DNA of 64,000 nt from Pseudomonas sp. PA15(2017) (GCF_001945395.1 NZ_MSXV01000052.1:186001-250000); one strand, 5' to 3'. Counted from the stretch's first letter, positions 19,203 to 27,788 are shown. Translations and numbers: made by a program. Notes: generated by a model not told the origin, from the sequence alone.

Positions 19203-19292
19203 GGACTCCGGTCATGAATGAACCCTCGCTGCGCGTGGTCTGCGTAAGCGTGATCGGGTGGTGGTCAGGGGTGGATGGGTGAAGCCGCGCGG

Positions 19293-20411
19293 TCAGCCGC
19301 GCAGCCAGGGGATGTCCCGCGCCTGGTAGCGGTGCGCGCGGAAGATGGCATTGTTCTCGCCCGGCAGGTAGGCCCGCGAGGCGGCGTCCGGGTAGGCGGC
19401 GAAATGCGGGTTGATGTACTCCCACACCACCGTGCCGTCACGGGTCACCTCGAACAGCCGGCCGAAGTTGGCTTCGGTGATCAGCGTGTTGCCGTTCTCC
19501 AGGCGCTGGGCGCCGCCCATGAAGGGGCTGAAGAAGGCGTAGCCGGGGGTGTCGGCGTACTGCCACTCGATGCGCTGGGCGATGGGGTCGACCTCGATCA
19601 CCCACGAATGGGGCATGGAGATATGCGGTCGCGAGATGCCGTTGTCGAACACCAGCACACGGCCATTCTCTAGCTCGCTGGGGCAATGCTGCTGGGCGAC
19701 GATGTCGTGGCCCAGGCGCCAGAGCACGCGGCCGCTGGCCCGCTCGACGGCGATCACCGAGGACACGCTGCGCATGCTGAGGATCACCTTGCCGTCGCGC
19801 CCGGGGCTCACCGCGTTGGTCATCGGCCAGTGGTAGCGCTCGAAGCAGTCGTGCAGCGGGTAGTCCTCCGGCGCCAGGTGCTCCCAGCTGCGCCATTCCC
19901 AGAGCGTGGTGCCGGCACGGTCGACTTCCCTGACCACGTCGCCATAAATCACCCCGCCCGGCGCCTCGCTGCCGGGGATGCCGCCCAGCACGCGCGCGGC
20001 GATGTCCCTGGGCAGCGGCTCGACGGTGGTGTAGAGCAGGTTGCCGTTGGCCAGCCACTGGGCGTCGTGGTGGTGGGCGAGATCGGTGTGCTGCCAGACC
20101 ACCTCGCCTTCCGGGGTCACCTCGGAGAAGGCGCCGCCATGCCACACCGACCAGCCGGGGAACAACTCGGGCGAATCCGGGTGGTTGCCGTTGTAGCCGA
20201 GGTTACCGTTGGCCAGCAGCACGGCGTCGCGGCCGGGGCGCTGCGGCAGGTTCCAGCGGTGCACCTCGTTGCCCTGGATGTCGATGAGAAAGACCTTGCC
20301 GCCGGCGGTCTGTGGGGCGAACAGGGTGTAGCCGCCGGCGCTGCGCGCGGTGTCGACGGCGATCAGGCCGGTGGCGTGGCGCCGCAGGGTGGTGGCATCG
20401 AGTGGGGGCAT
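19293..20411 (-). CDS. Arylsulfotransferase (ASST)-like protein
   Basis: 372 residues, a repeated beta-propeller: GGKVFLIDIQGNEVHRW, NGNLGYNGNHPDSPE, PEGEVVWQHTDLAHHHDAQW, GKVILSMRSVSSVIAVER, and QQHCPSELENGRVLVFDNG, where a His precedes ENG...FDNG as in the active-site blade of arylsulfate sulfotransferases. Those enzymes move sulfate from a phenolic ester to another phenol through a sulfo-histidine. Known ASSTs are periplasmic, but I see no signal peptide at this N-terminus (MPPLDATTLRRHATGLIAVD). It lies 60 bases downstream of the binding-protein gene on the same strand, so both are probably co-transcribed with the decayed receptor. Confidence 0.75.
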   Translation of the reverse strand: MPPLDATTLRRHATGLIAVDTARSAGGYTLFAPQTAGGKVFLIDIQGNEVHRWNLPQRPGRDAVLLANGNLGYNGNHPDSPELFPGWSVWHGGAFSEVTPEGEVVWQHTDLAHHHDAQWLANGNLLYTTVEPLPRDIAARVLGGIPGSEAPGGVIYGDVVREVDRAGTTLWEWRSWEHLAPEDYPLHDCFERYHWPMTNAVSPGRDGKVILSMRSVSSVIAVERASGRVLWRLGHDIVAQQHCPSELENGRVLVFDNGISRPHISMPHSWVIEVDPIAQRIEWQYADTPGYAFFSPFMGGAQRLENGNTLITEANFGRLFEVTRDGTVVWEYINPHFAAYPDAASRAYLPGENNAIFRAHRYQARDIPWLRG

Positions 20412-20471
20412 GGTGTTTCTCCGGGTGAGCGCCGCCCTACCGGCAGCGCGGCATGGCGGTCGGGCTGGGAT

Positions 20472-21467
20472 TCAGTGGGTGCTGGGCAGCAGGCGGTTGT
20501 AGCGGTCGTCGAAGGCTTCCGTGACCTGCAAGGGCCGGGGGATCAACCGCGCCTCGGCGAAGGCGTCGGCCAGGCGCTGCTGCAGGGCGGCGACGCGGCC
20601 GTCCAAGGGTACGTACTGCAGGCTCTGTTGCTGCAGCATCTCCTGCACCAGGGGCAACGGCAGGCGGGTAACGCTCGCCAGGTGCTCCGCCCAAGGGCCG
20701 GGGTTGGCGGTGGCCCAAGCCTGGGCGCGGGCCAGGCGCTGGACGAAGTCGCCCAGCAGGTCGGCCTTCAGCGGGTCGTTCAGGGCGGCCAGGCTGGCCA
20801 CGGTGAAGTTGAGCCCGGTCTCCGGCCAGGGGCTGCCATCCACCAGGCGTCGCGCACCCCGGGAAGTGGCCTGGCCGACGAAGGGGTACCACACCGCCCA
20901 GGCGTCAAGGCGGCCACTGGCGAAGGCGTTCTGCGCATCCACCGGGCTGGCGTAGAGCACCTGGATATCACTGATCTTCAGTCCCGCGCCGGCCAGCGCG
21001 GCCAGCAGCAGGTAATGCCCGCTGGAGCCCTTGGCCACGGCGACGCGCTTGCCCTTGAGTTCGGTAACGCTGTGGAGGGGCGAGTCCGCCGGCACCAGCA
21101 GCGCGTTGTTGTTCTGCGCCCCTTCGGCGGCGGCGACGATGCGCACATCGAAGCTGCCCGCCTGGGCGAACACCGGCGGCGCATTGCCTACCACGCCCAC
21201 ATCCACGGCGGCGGCGCTGAGCGCCTCCATCAGGGCCGGGCCGGCGGCGAAGGGGTGCCAGTCGAGCCGGTACGGCAGGTCGCGATCCTCTCCCGCCGCC
21301 GCCAGCAGCGCCTGGATCAGGCCACTCTGGTCGCCCACCTCCAGCTCCACGCCGGCCATTTCGGCGGCAGGCCGGGCCGCCAGCGGCGACGGATCGCCAT
21401 GGGCCAGACCGGCGCACAGCAGGGCGAGCAGGGGCAGGTGCTTGGCAGCGGAAACAAATCGGCGCAT
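20472..21467 (-). CDS. Sulfonate-type ABC substrate-binding protein, orphan
   Basis: 331 residues with a signal peptide (MRRFVSAAKHLPLLALLCAG, cleavage near AHG). The body matches the SsuA/TauA/nitrate class: GLIQALLAAAGEDRDLPYRL, WHPFAAGPALMEAL, AVDVGVVGNAPPVFAQA, ELKGKRVAVAKGSSGHYLLL and GRLDAWAVWYPFVG. It would bind alkyl- or aryl-sulfonate or a sulfate ester in the periplasm. No ABC permease or ATPase is adjacent. ATG 21467 has GGAG upstream and opens the signal peptide; the longer frame was rejected. Only 34 bases separate its start from the divergent GlxA-type gene. Confidence 0.87.
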   Translation of the reverse strand: MRRFVSAAKHLPLLALLCAGLAHGDPSPLAARPAAEMAGVELEVGDQSGLIQALLAAAGEDRDLPYRLDWHPFAAGPALMEALSAAAVDVGVVGNAPPVFAQAGSFDVRIVAAAEGAQNNNALLVPADSPLHSVTELKGKRVAVAKGSSGHYLLLAALAGAGLKISDIQVLYASPVDAQNAFASGRLDAWAVWYPFVGQATSRGARRLVDGSPWPETGLNFTVASLAALNDPLKADLLGDFVQRLARAQAWATANPGPWAEHLASVTRLPLPLVQEMLQQQSLQYVPLDGRVAALQQRLADAFAEARLIPRPLQVTEAFDDRYNRLLPSTH

Positions 21468-21501
21468 CGTCACGGGTCTCCGAATCAAGGTTGGCCCCAG
21501 T

Positions 21502-22632
21502 ATGTCGACGCCCCGCGCTCGCCTCCATGTCAAACACCCCACCTTTTCTGCCAGTGCCCAGCCGCGCACGGTGCTGGTCCTGGCCTTCCCCGACGCCCTG
21601 CTGCTGAACGCCGCCGGCCCCTTGGAGGTGTTCGCCGCCGCGCCCCGGGTACTCGGCGGCAAGCTCCTGAACAACCCGCCCTACCGCGTGGTGCTGGCCT
21701 CCCCCGAGGGCGGTGAGATCGAGACCATCTCCGGCATCCAGGTGGGTACCTGCTCGCTGCAGCAGGTGGCGCGGGAGGTGGAGCGCATCGACACGCTGAT
21801 CGTCATCGGCGGGCCGGGCGTGTCGCGGTTGGAGGCCGACGCCGAGGTCATCGCCTGGCTGCGCCAGCACGCCCCCGCTGCCCGCCGGCTGTGTTCAGTG
21901 GGCACCGGCGCCTTCGCCCTGGCCGCCGCCGGGCTGCTGGACGGGCGCCGCGTGGTGACCCACTGGAAGTTCGCCGATGCGCTGCAACAGAGCTACCCGG
22001 CGTTGCGCGTGGTGCACGATGCGCTCTACCTGCACGACGACAACCTGTGGACCTGCGGCGGCGCCTCGGCGGGCATCGACCTCGGCCTCGCCCTGCTGGA
22101 ACAGGACCTCGGCCCCCATGCCGCTCTGGCGCTGGCGCGCTACTTCACCCTGTTCATCCAGCGCTCGGCCGAGCAGCCGCAGCTCAGCGCCTCACTTAAG
22201 GCCCAGAGCGACGCCCTGCGCAGCGACCGCGACCTGCGCCTGGTACGCCTGCACGCCTGGATGGCGGAAAACCTGAACGCCGACCTGCGTGTCGAGCGCC
22301 TGGCCGAACATGTCGGCATGAGCCCCCGCCATTTCGCCCGTGCCTATGCAGCCGCCACCGGGTCAACGCCAGCGCAAACCGTCGAGACCCTGCGGCTCGA
22401 AGCGGCCTGCCGCCTGCTGGAGACAACCCGGGAACCGATCAAGCGGATTGCCGAAACCACGGGGTTCGGCAGTGAAGAACGCATGCGTCGCAGCTTTCAG
22501 CGCCAACTGGGCGATTGTCCACTGGGTTACCGCCGCCAGGCCCGTTCTCGAGGTTCGGCGCCCGGCATCGGGCAAACCGGCTACAGCCATGGCGCACGGC
22601 TGTCGATCGCCTTGAACCGACTGGCGCAGTGA
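21502..22632 (+). CDS. GlxA-family transcriptional regulator (DJ-1/PfpI plus AraC HTH)
   Basis: 376 residues. Residues 24-190 form a DJ-1/PfpI-like domain (VLVLAFPDALLLNAAGPLEV, TLIVIGGPGVSRLEAD, RRLCSVGTGAFALAAAGLLD with the nucleophile-elbow Cys). Residues 245-345 carry two AraC helix-turn-helix motifs (LRVERLAEHVGMSPRHFARA and IKRIAETTGFGSEERMRRSF). Such proteins activate neighbouring metabolic genes. The divergent sulfonate-binding and sulfotransferase genes are the likely targets. ATG 21502 is used; a GTG at 21571 at the start of the conserved domain is an alternative that would give more room for a promoter. Confidence 0.88.
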   Translation: MSTPRARLHVKHPTFSASAQPRTVLVLAFPDALLLNAAGPLEVFAAAPRVLGGKLLNNPPYRVVLASPEGGEIETISGIQVGTCSLQQVAREVERIDTLIVIGGPGVSRLEADAEVIAWLRQHAPAARRLCSVGTGAFALAAAGLLDGRRVVTHWKFADALQQSYPALRVVHDALYLHDDNLWTCGGASAGIDLGLALLEQDLGPHAALALARYFTLFIQRSAEQPQLSASLKAQSDALRSDRDLRLVRLHAWMAENLNADLRVERLAEHVGMSPRHFARAYAAATGSTPAQTVETLRLEAACRLLETTREPIKRIAETTGFGSEERMRRSFQRQLGDCPLGYRRQARSRGSAPGIGQTGYSHGARLSIALNRLAQ

Positions 22633-22781
22633 AAGCTGCCCGGCCCCATCAGGGTAACACCCGCCCGAGGAGGGTGCGCCTGTCTGGCTGCGCCCTGACC
22701 ACCGCCGGTATTCATGGCAAAGGAACCCACGGACGCTGGCCGCACTCCTAAGTGTCAGGAAACCCAACAGGAGTTACTGCC

Positions 22782-23084
22782 ATGCGTCGTTCACATTCGT
22801 TGCTGCTCGCCGGCCTGTTTCTGGCCGCTGCCACCCAAGCCCATGCCGCCAACCTGCGCGATATCTTGTCGTCCGGGGCGACCACAGCGTCGACCTACCT
22901 GACGTTCAAGGACAACAAGATGATCGTCCCCGCCCAGGACGATGCCAGCAGCTACATCGCCAGCAATGGCGAAATCCGCGGCCCGTACCTGGAAGCGGCG
23001 CTGCAGAAGATCCGCACCGACAACCCGGATCTGCAAGCCAGCGACATGGAGCTGGCCACCGCGATTCTCACTGCCCAGCAGTGA
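22782..23084 (+). CDS. DUF2388 (TIGR02448) secreted protein
   Basis: 100 residues. A signal peptide (MRRSHSLLLAGLFLAAATQA, cleavage near AHA) is followed by ANLRDILSSGATTASTYLTF, DASSYIASNGEIRGPYLEAA and DMELATAILTAQQ, the conserved core of the Pseudomonas DUF2388 family. Function is unknown; it is probably periplasmic. ATG 22782 lies 8 bases after AGGAGT and opens the signal peptide. Its 3' side holds a terminator that is split by a repeat element (23113-23282). Confidence 0.85.
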   Translation: MRRSHSLLLAGLFLAAATQAHAANLRDILSSGATTASTYLTFKDNKMIVPAQDDASSYIASNGEIRGPYLEAALQKIRTDNPDLQASDMELATAILTAQQ

Positions 23085-23112
23085 TCGAGCGCTTCACTGC
23101 TCCACAGTGACG

Positions 23113-23282
23113 AAAAAGCCGGCCCTGCAGGCCGTGTGAAAACGTAACGAGCGAAGGTCAGGCAAGGCAAAAACCGACGAGAAAGCGCAGTTTACGAGCT
23201 GTAAATGAGCATTTCGAGCCGGTTTTTAACGCCGCATGACCGAGCGCAGTAGTTTTCACACAGTCTGCCTGGCCGGCTTTTT
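23113..23282. terminator. Intrinsic terminator split by a repeat
   Basis: The perfect 12-base inverted pair AAAAAGCCGGCC (23113-23124) and GGCCGGCTTTTT (23271-23282) would normally close as a bidirectional terminator between the convergent DUF2388 and gcvH genes. Here the loop contains about 146 bases, most of it repeat copy B. The U-run and stem are intact, so it may still act once the inner hairpin folds. Confidence 0.75.
23134..23261 (+). repeat. Long hairpin intergenic repeat, copy B
   Basis: 128 bases with perfect 10-base inverted ends GTGTGAAAAC / GTTTTCACAC. The interior has AGCGAAGGTCAGGCAAGGC, an AAAACCG stem pairing with CGGTTTTT, GTTTACGAGCTGTAAATGAG and GAGCGCAGTAG, shared with copies A and C. 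It lies inside the loop of the DUF2388/gcvH terminator. Confidence 0.85.
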
Positions 23283-23298
23283 CATGCACCATCACGGC

Positions 23299-23682
23299 TC
23301 AGCCGTCGATGCTCGCCTCGTAGCCGGCGCTGTCCAGCAGCTTCTGCAGCTGCGAGGCATCGCTGGGCTTGAGCTTGAAGAACCAGCTGCCGTATGGGTC
23401 GTTGTTGACGCTTTCCGGGCTGTCGGCGAGCGCCTCGTTGATGGCGATCACTTCACCGCCAACTGGCGCGTAGATGTCGGATGCGGCTTTCACCGACTCG
23501 ACCACACCCGCTTCCTGGCCCGCGTCGAGCACCTTGCCGATTTCCGGCAGTTCGATGAACACCACGTCACCCAGTGCCTCCTGAGCATGATCGGAGATGC
23601 CCACGGTCACGCTGCCATCGGCTTCCAGGCGTGCCCATTCATGGCTGGTGGCGTAACGCAGATCGGCGGGGGTAGAGCTCAT
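23299..23682 (-). CDS. gcvH: Glycine cleavage system H protein
   Basis: 127 residues. The lipoyl-domain protein carries the aminomethyl group between GcvP and GcvT. YATSHEWARLEADGSVTVGI opens the fold, and the lipoylated lysine is in VESVKAASDIYAPVGGEV. ATG 23682 has GAGGAA about 9 bases upstream, better than the in-frame ATG at 23697. It lies 80 bases downstream of gcvT on the same strand. gcvP, the decarboxylase gene, is not adjacent. Confidence 0.96.
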   Translation of the reverse strand: MSSTPADLRYATSHEWARLEADGSVTVGISDHAQEALGDVVFIELPEIGKVLDAGQEAGVVESVKAASDIYAPVGGEVIAINEALADSPESVNNDPYGSWFFKLKPSDASQLQKLLDSAGYEASIDG

Positions 23683-23761
23683 GTTGTCGTTCCTCATCTG
23701 ACAGGACGGCGACCGCGCCGTCCGGGGAATTTAGCAGGTGCGTACGGGCCGTGTAAGAGCC

Positions 23762-24856
23762 TCAGATCAGTACCTTGCCATGGCGTACGAAGCTGGGCTG
23801 CACCACGCGCAGCGGGTACCACTTGCCGCGAATCTCCACTTCGGCACGGTCACCGGTTTTCGCCGGCACCCGGGCCAGGGCGATGGACTTGCCCAGGGTC
23901 GGCGAGAAGCTGCCGCTGGTGATCTCGCCTTCGCCGATGCCGTCGACGCGCACCACCTGATGGGCGCGCAGCACGCCGCGCTCCTCCAGTACCACGCCGA
24001 CCAGGCGTGAATGGGTGCCCTCAGCGTGCTGACGCTGCAGCGCTTCACGGCCGATGAAGGCGCGCTCGGCGGGCTCCCATGCCACCGTCCAGGCCAGATT
24101 GGAAGCCAGCGGCGAGGATTGCTCGTCCATGTCCTGGCCGTAGAGGTTCAGGCCCGCTTCCAGGCGCAGGGTGTCGCGAGCGCCCAGGCCGATTGGGGAA
24201 ATGCCGGCACCGACCAGGTCGTTGAAGAGCGCCACGGCTTCGCCGGCCGGCAGCATGATTTCCAGGCCATCCTCGCCGGTGTAGCCGGTACGGGCGATGA
24301 ACCAGTCGCCATCGGGCAGGCCCTGGAACGGCTTGAGTTCGTGAATCAGACTGGCGCGGGCCTGGCTGACCAGCTCGGCGGTGCGGGCGCGAGCCTTTGG
24401 CCCCTGCACGGCGAACATGGCGAACTCGCTGCGCTCGCGCAGTTCGACGGCGAAACCGGTGCTCTGCGTACGCAGCCAGGCCAGGTCCTTGTCGCGGGTG
24501 GCCGCATTGACCACCAGGCGGTAGGCCAGTGCCCCAGCCATATCGAGCCGGTAGACGATCAGATCGTCGATCACTGCGCCCTGCTCGTTGAGCATGGCAC
24601 TGTAGAGAGCCTTGCCCGCGGTTTGCAGGCGACTCACGTCGTTGGCCAACAGGCGTTGCAGGTAACGCTGGGCATCGGCACCCTGTACGTCGACCACGGT
24701 CATGTGGGAAACGTCGAAGACCCCACAATCGCGGCGTACCTGGTGATGTTCCTCGACCTGGGAGCCGTAGTGCAGCGGCATGTCCCAGCCGCCGAAGTCG
24801 ACCATCTTGGCGCCGAGCGCTAGGTGCAGGTCGTAAAGAGGTGTGCGCTGTCCCAT
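23762..24856 (-). CDS. gcvT: Aminomethyltransferase, glycine cleavage T protein
   Basis: 364 residues. It transfers the methylene from H-protein-bound aminomethyl to tetrahydrofolate and releases ammonia. The family signatures are VDFGGWDMPLHYGSQVEEHH near the N-terminus, GVFDVSHMTVVDVQG with the conserved Asp, RTGYTGEDGLEIMLP, and GARDTLRLEAGLNLYG. The C-terminal domain ends in VVQPSFVRHGKVLI. It is first in a two-gene unit with gcvH. I saw no glycine riboswitch in the ~200 bases upstream. Confidence 0.97.
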   Translation of the reverse strand: MGQRTPLYDLHLALGAKMVDFGGWDMPLHYGSQVEEHHQVRRDCGVFDVSHMTVVDVQGADAQRYLQRLLANDVSRLQTAGKALYSAMLNEQGAVIDDLIVYRLDMAGALAYRLVVNAATRDKDLAWLRTQSTGFAVELRERSEFAMFAVQGPKARARTAELVSQARASLIHELKPFQGLPDGDWFIARTGYTGEDGLEIMLPAGEAVALFNDLVGAGISPIGLGARDTLRLEAGLNLYGQDMDEQSSPLASNLAWTVAWEPAERAFIGREALQRQHAEGTHSRLVGVVLEERGVLRAHQVVRVDGIGEGEITSGSFSPTLGKSIALARVPAKTGDRAEVEIRGKWYPLRVVQPSFVRHGKVLI

Positions 24857-25063
24857 GGGATCTCCTTCCGGGCGTTGCTAAGCCGGGGCGCGCGTGAAGT
24901 GGGCCATTCCAGATGAATTTGGACATGGCTGCATGGCGGGCCGCAGCGAATGGCGCGCATTGTAGCCGCATGGTCGGGGCGGGTCATCTTGGACATTGGC
25001 AGACGGTGTTACAACTGGCCCGGGAATCCCCGATGCGCGGCCTGGCGCCCGCCCGGCAACCGT

Positions 25064-26680
25064 CTATCCGATTCGCTGTGCAGAACGGCGAATCAGCAGG
25101 ATTACCGGCAGCAGCCCGACCAGCACCAGAGTCAGCGCCGGCAAGGCGGCACGCGCCCACTCACCTTCGCTGGTCATCTCGAAGATACGCACGGCCAGGG
25201 TGTCCCAGCCGAACGGGCGCATCAGCAGGGTGGCCGGCATTTCCTTGAGCACGTCGACGAACACCAGTAGGGCCGCCGACAGCACACCAGGCATCAGCAA
25301 TGGCAGATACACACGTACGAACAACGGCAGGCCGCCGACACCCAGACTACGCGACGCCTGGGCCAGTGACGGGCGAATGCGCGCCAGGCTGGTTTCCAGC
25401 GGCCCGTAGGCCACCGCCAGAAAGCGGATCAGGTAGGCGAGCAGCAACGCGCCCAGGCTGCCCAGCAACAGCGCCTTGCCGGCGCCGCCGAGCCATTTCG
25501 ACAGGGGAATGACCACGCCGTTGTCCAGGCTACTGAAGGCCAGCATGATCGCCACCGCCAGCATCGATCCCGGCAGCGCGTAACCGAGGTTGGCCAGGCC
25601 AACGGTAGCGCCCATCAACCGGGTCGGCACCTGGCGCCGCGCGAAGGCCAGCAGCAAGGCGACCGCTACGGTGATCAGCGCCGCCATGGCGCCCAGGTAC
25701 AGGGTGTGGAGGATCAGCGCCAGGTAGCGCTCATCGAGATCGAAACGCCCGCGCTGCCAGAACCACACCACCAGCTGCAGCACCGGGATCACGAAGGCGC
25801 AGGCGAACACCAGCAGGCACCAGCCGCTGGCCGCCAGCGCGCGCAGACCGGTCAGCCGATACAGTGGGCCGCTGCGCGGTCGCTCGACTGCAGGCCGCAC
25901 GGCGCCACGGGCGCGGCGCTCGCCGTGAAGCACCAGCATCACCGCGAACAGCAGCAGGCAGGCCAGTTGCGCCGCGCTGCCCAGGCTGTAGAAGCCGTAC
26001 CAGGTCTTGTAGATGGCCGTGGTGAAGGTATCGAAGTTGAACACCGATACGGCGCCGAAATCGGCCAGGGTTTCCATCAGCGCCAGCGCCAACCCGGCGC
26101 CGATGGCCGGCCGCGCCACCGGCAGGGCCACCCGCCAGAACGCCTGCCAGGGCGAGTGACCGAGGGTACGCGCTGCCTCCATCAGGCCCCTGCCCTGAGC
26201 CAGGAAGGCATTGCGCGCCAGCAGGTAGACGTAGGGGTAGAACACCAGCACCAGAACGATGATCACGCCGGCCGTCGAGCGTACCCGGGGAAACCGCATG
26301 CCGCTGCCGAGCCATTCACGCAGCGCCGTTTGCACCGGCCCGGAGAAATCCAGCAGGCCGACGAACACGAAGGCCAGCACATAGGCAGGAATGGCGAACG
26401 GCAGCATCAGCGCCCAGTCCAGCCAGCGTCGGCCGGGAAACTCGCAGAGGCTGGTCAGCCAGGCCAGGCTCACACCCAGCAGCGTCACGCCCAGGCCTAC
26501 GCCGACTATCAGCGTCAGGGTATTGCCGATCAACCGCGGCAACTGGGTTTGCCACAGGTGCGACCAGATCTGCCGATCCACCTCGTGCCAGCTCGCCAGC
26601 AACACCAGCAGCGGCATGAGCACCAGCACGGCGACGGCAAAGGCGATGGGGTACCAGCGACGCTGGGTCGAATAGGCCAC
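25064..26680 (-). CDS. Ferric-iron ABC transporter permease (FbpB type)
   Basis: 538 residues, a fused double permease with about 12 transmembrane segments and two EAA loops: EAARTLGHSPWQAFWRVALP in the first half and QASRSLGVGGLPLFVRVYLP in the second. This two-in-one form is typical of FbpB/SfuB/HitB, which pass Fe(III) from the periplasmic binding protein through the inner membrane. I use GTG 26680 as start because GGAG lies 5 bases before it; a further in-frame start at 26719 has no ribosome site. It follows the binding-protein gene by about 106 bases. No ATPase gene is adjacent. Confidence 0.9.
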   Translation of the reverse strand: MAYSTQRRWYPIAFAVAVLVLMPLLVLLASWHEVDRQIWSHLWQTQLPRLIGNTLTLIVGVGLGVTLLGVSLAWLTSLCEFPGRRWLDWALMLPFAIPAYVLAFVFVGLLDFSGPVQTALREWLGSGMRFPRVRSTAGVIIVLVLVFYPYVYLLARNAFLAQGRGLMEAARTLGHSPWQAFWRVALPVARPAIGAGLALALMETLADFGAVSVFNFDTFTTAIYKTWYGFYSLGSAAQLACLLLFAVMLVLHGERRARGAVRPAVERPRSGPLYRLTGLRALAASGWCLLVFACAFVIPVLQLVVWFWQRGRFDLDERYLALILHTLYLGAMAALITVAVALLLAFARRQVPTRLMGATVGLANLGYALPGSMLAVAIMLAFSSLDNGVVIPLSKWLGGAGKALLLGSLGALLLAYLIRFLAVAYGPLETSLARIRPSLAQASRSLGVGGLPLFVRVYLPLLMPGVLSAALLVFVDVLKEMPATLLMRPFGWDTLAVRIFEMTSEGEWARAALPALTLVLVGLLPVILLIRRSAQRIG

Positions 26681-26786
26681 GCACACTCCAAAACGCGTAA
26701 AGCACGACGCCCCGGACAAGGCCGGGGCGTCGCTTGCAGGCGCCTGGCTGGCCGCTGGCGGCTCGCTCAGGCGCAGCGGTCAGTGA

Positions 26787-27788
26787 TCAGTTCCAGCCAG
26801 CGCGATCCATCAGGCGAATGGCTTCGGCCTGGCGCTTGCCGGCCACTTCGACGGCGATGCTGTCCGCCTTGAACTCACCCCAAGAGGCAACCTCGGCCGA
26901 AGGCTTCACCTTCGGGTTGGCCGGGAACTCCTTGTTGGCATCGGCGAAGATGTTCTGCGCTTCGGCGCTGGTCATCCACTCGACCAGTTTCTGCGCGGCT
27001 TCGGGGTTCGGCGCATGCTTGGTCAAGCCAATGCCGGACAGGTTGACGTGTACGCCGCGATCTTTCTGGTTCGGCCAGAACAGTTTGGCTTTCAGGTCCG
27101 GCTTCTGCTCGTGCAGGCGCCCGAAGTAGTAGGTGTTGACGATACCCACGTCGCACTGGCCGGCGGCCACGGCGTTGATGACCGAGTTGTCGTCCGGGAA
27201 CACGTCGGTCGCCAGGTTGTTGACCCAGCCCTTGACGATCTCTTCGGCTTTGGCTTCGCCGTGGGTCTCGATCAGGGTGGCAGTGAGCGACTGGTTGTAG
27301 ACCTTCTTGCTGGTACGCAGGCACAGGCGGCCTTCCCAGTTCTTGTCGGCCAGCGCTTCGTAAGTGGTCAGCTCGCCGTCCTTCACCCGCTCCGGCGAGT
27401 AGACGATGGTGCGCGCGCGCAGCGACAGGCCAGTCCAGGCACCGCTGGCGGCGCGGTACTGGGCAGGAATGTTGGCGTCGACGACGCTGGACTTCATCGG
27501 CTGCAGAATGCCCATCTGCTCGGCTTGCCAGAGGTTGCCGGCGTCGACGGTGATCAGCAGATCAGCCGGAGTGTTCTCGCCCTCGGCCTTGATGCGCTCC
27601 ATCAGCGGTGCTTCCTTGTCGGTGATGAACTTCACCGCGACGCCGCTCTTGGCGGTGTAGGCGTCGAACACCGGTTTGATCAGCTCGTCGATACGCGAGG
27701 AATAGACCACGACTTCATCGGCGGCCTGTACGGCGCTGGCCAGCGTACTGAGGGTGAAAGCGGCGAGAAGCGCACGACGTACCGACAT
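26787..27788 (-). CDS. Ferric-iron ABC substrate-binding protein (FbpA/HitA type)
   Basis: 333 residues with a signal peptide (MSVRRALLAAFTLSTLASAV, cleavage near QAA). The mature start DEVVVYSSRIDELIKPVF and the Fe-ligand pair YY in GIVNTYYFGRLHEQKP are characteristic of FbpA-like transferrins. EVVVYS, TADLLITVDAG-like PADLLITVDAGNLW, and SGIGLTKHAPNPEAAQKLVE also fit. It binds periplasmic Fe(III). A weak Fur-like match (10 of 19) lies at 27821-27839. ATG 27788 opens the signal peptide; the frame to 27851 is rejected. Confidence 0.9.
   Translation of the reverse strand: MSVRRALLAAFTLSTLASAVQAADEVVVYSSRIDELIKPVFDAYTAKSGVAVKFITDKEAPLMERIKAEGENTPADLLITVDAGNLWQAEQMGILQPMKSSVVDANIPAQYRAASGAWTGLSLRARTIVYSPERVKDGELTTYEALADKNWEGRLCLRTSKKVYNQSLTATLIETHGEAKAEEIVKGWVNNLATDVFPDDNSVINAVAAGQCDVGIVNTYYFGRLHEQKPDLKAKLFWPNQKDRGVHVNLSGIGLTKHAPNPEAAQKLVEWMTSAEAQNIFADANKEFPANPKVKPSAEVASWGEFKADSIAVEVAGKRQAEAIRLMDRAGWN

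Noticed and set aside
24857..25063. Glycine riboswitch before gcvT
   Set aside because: The ~200 bases upstream of gcvT show no recognisable glycine-aptamer core.
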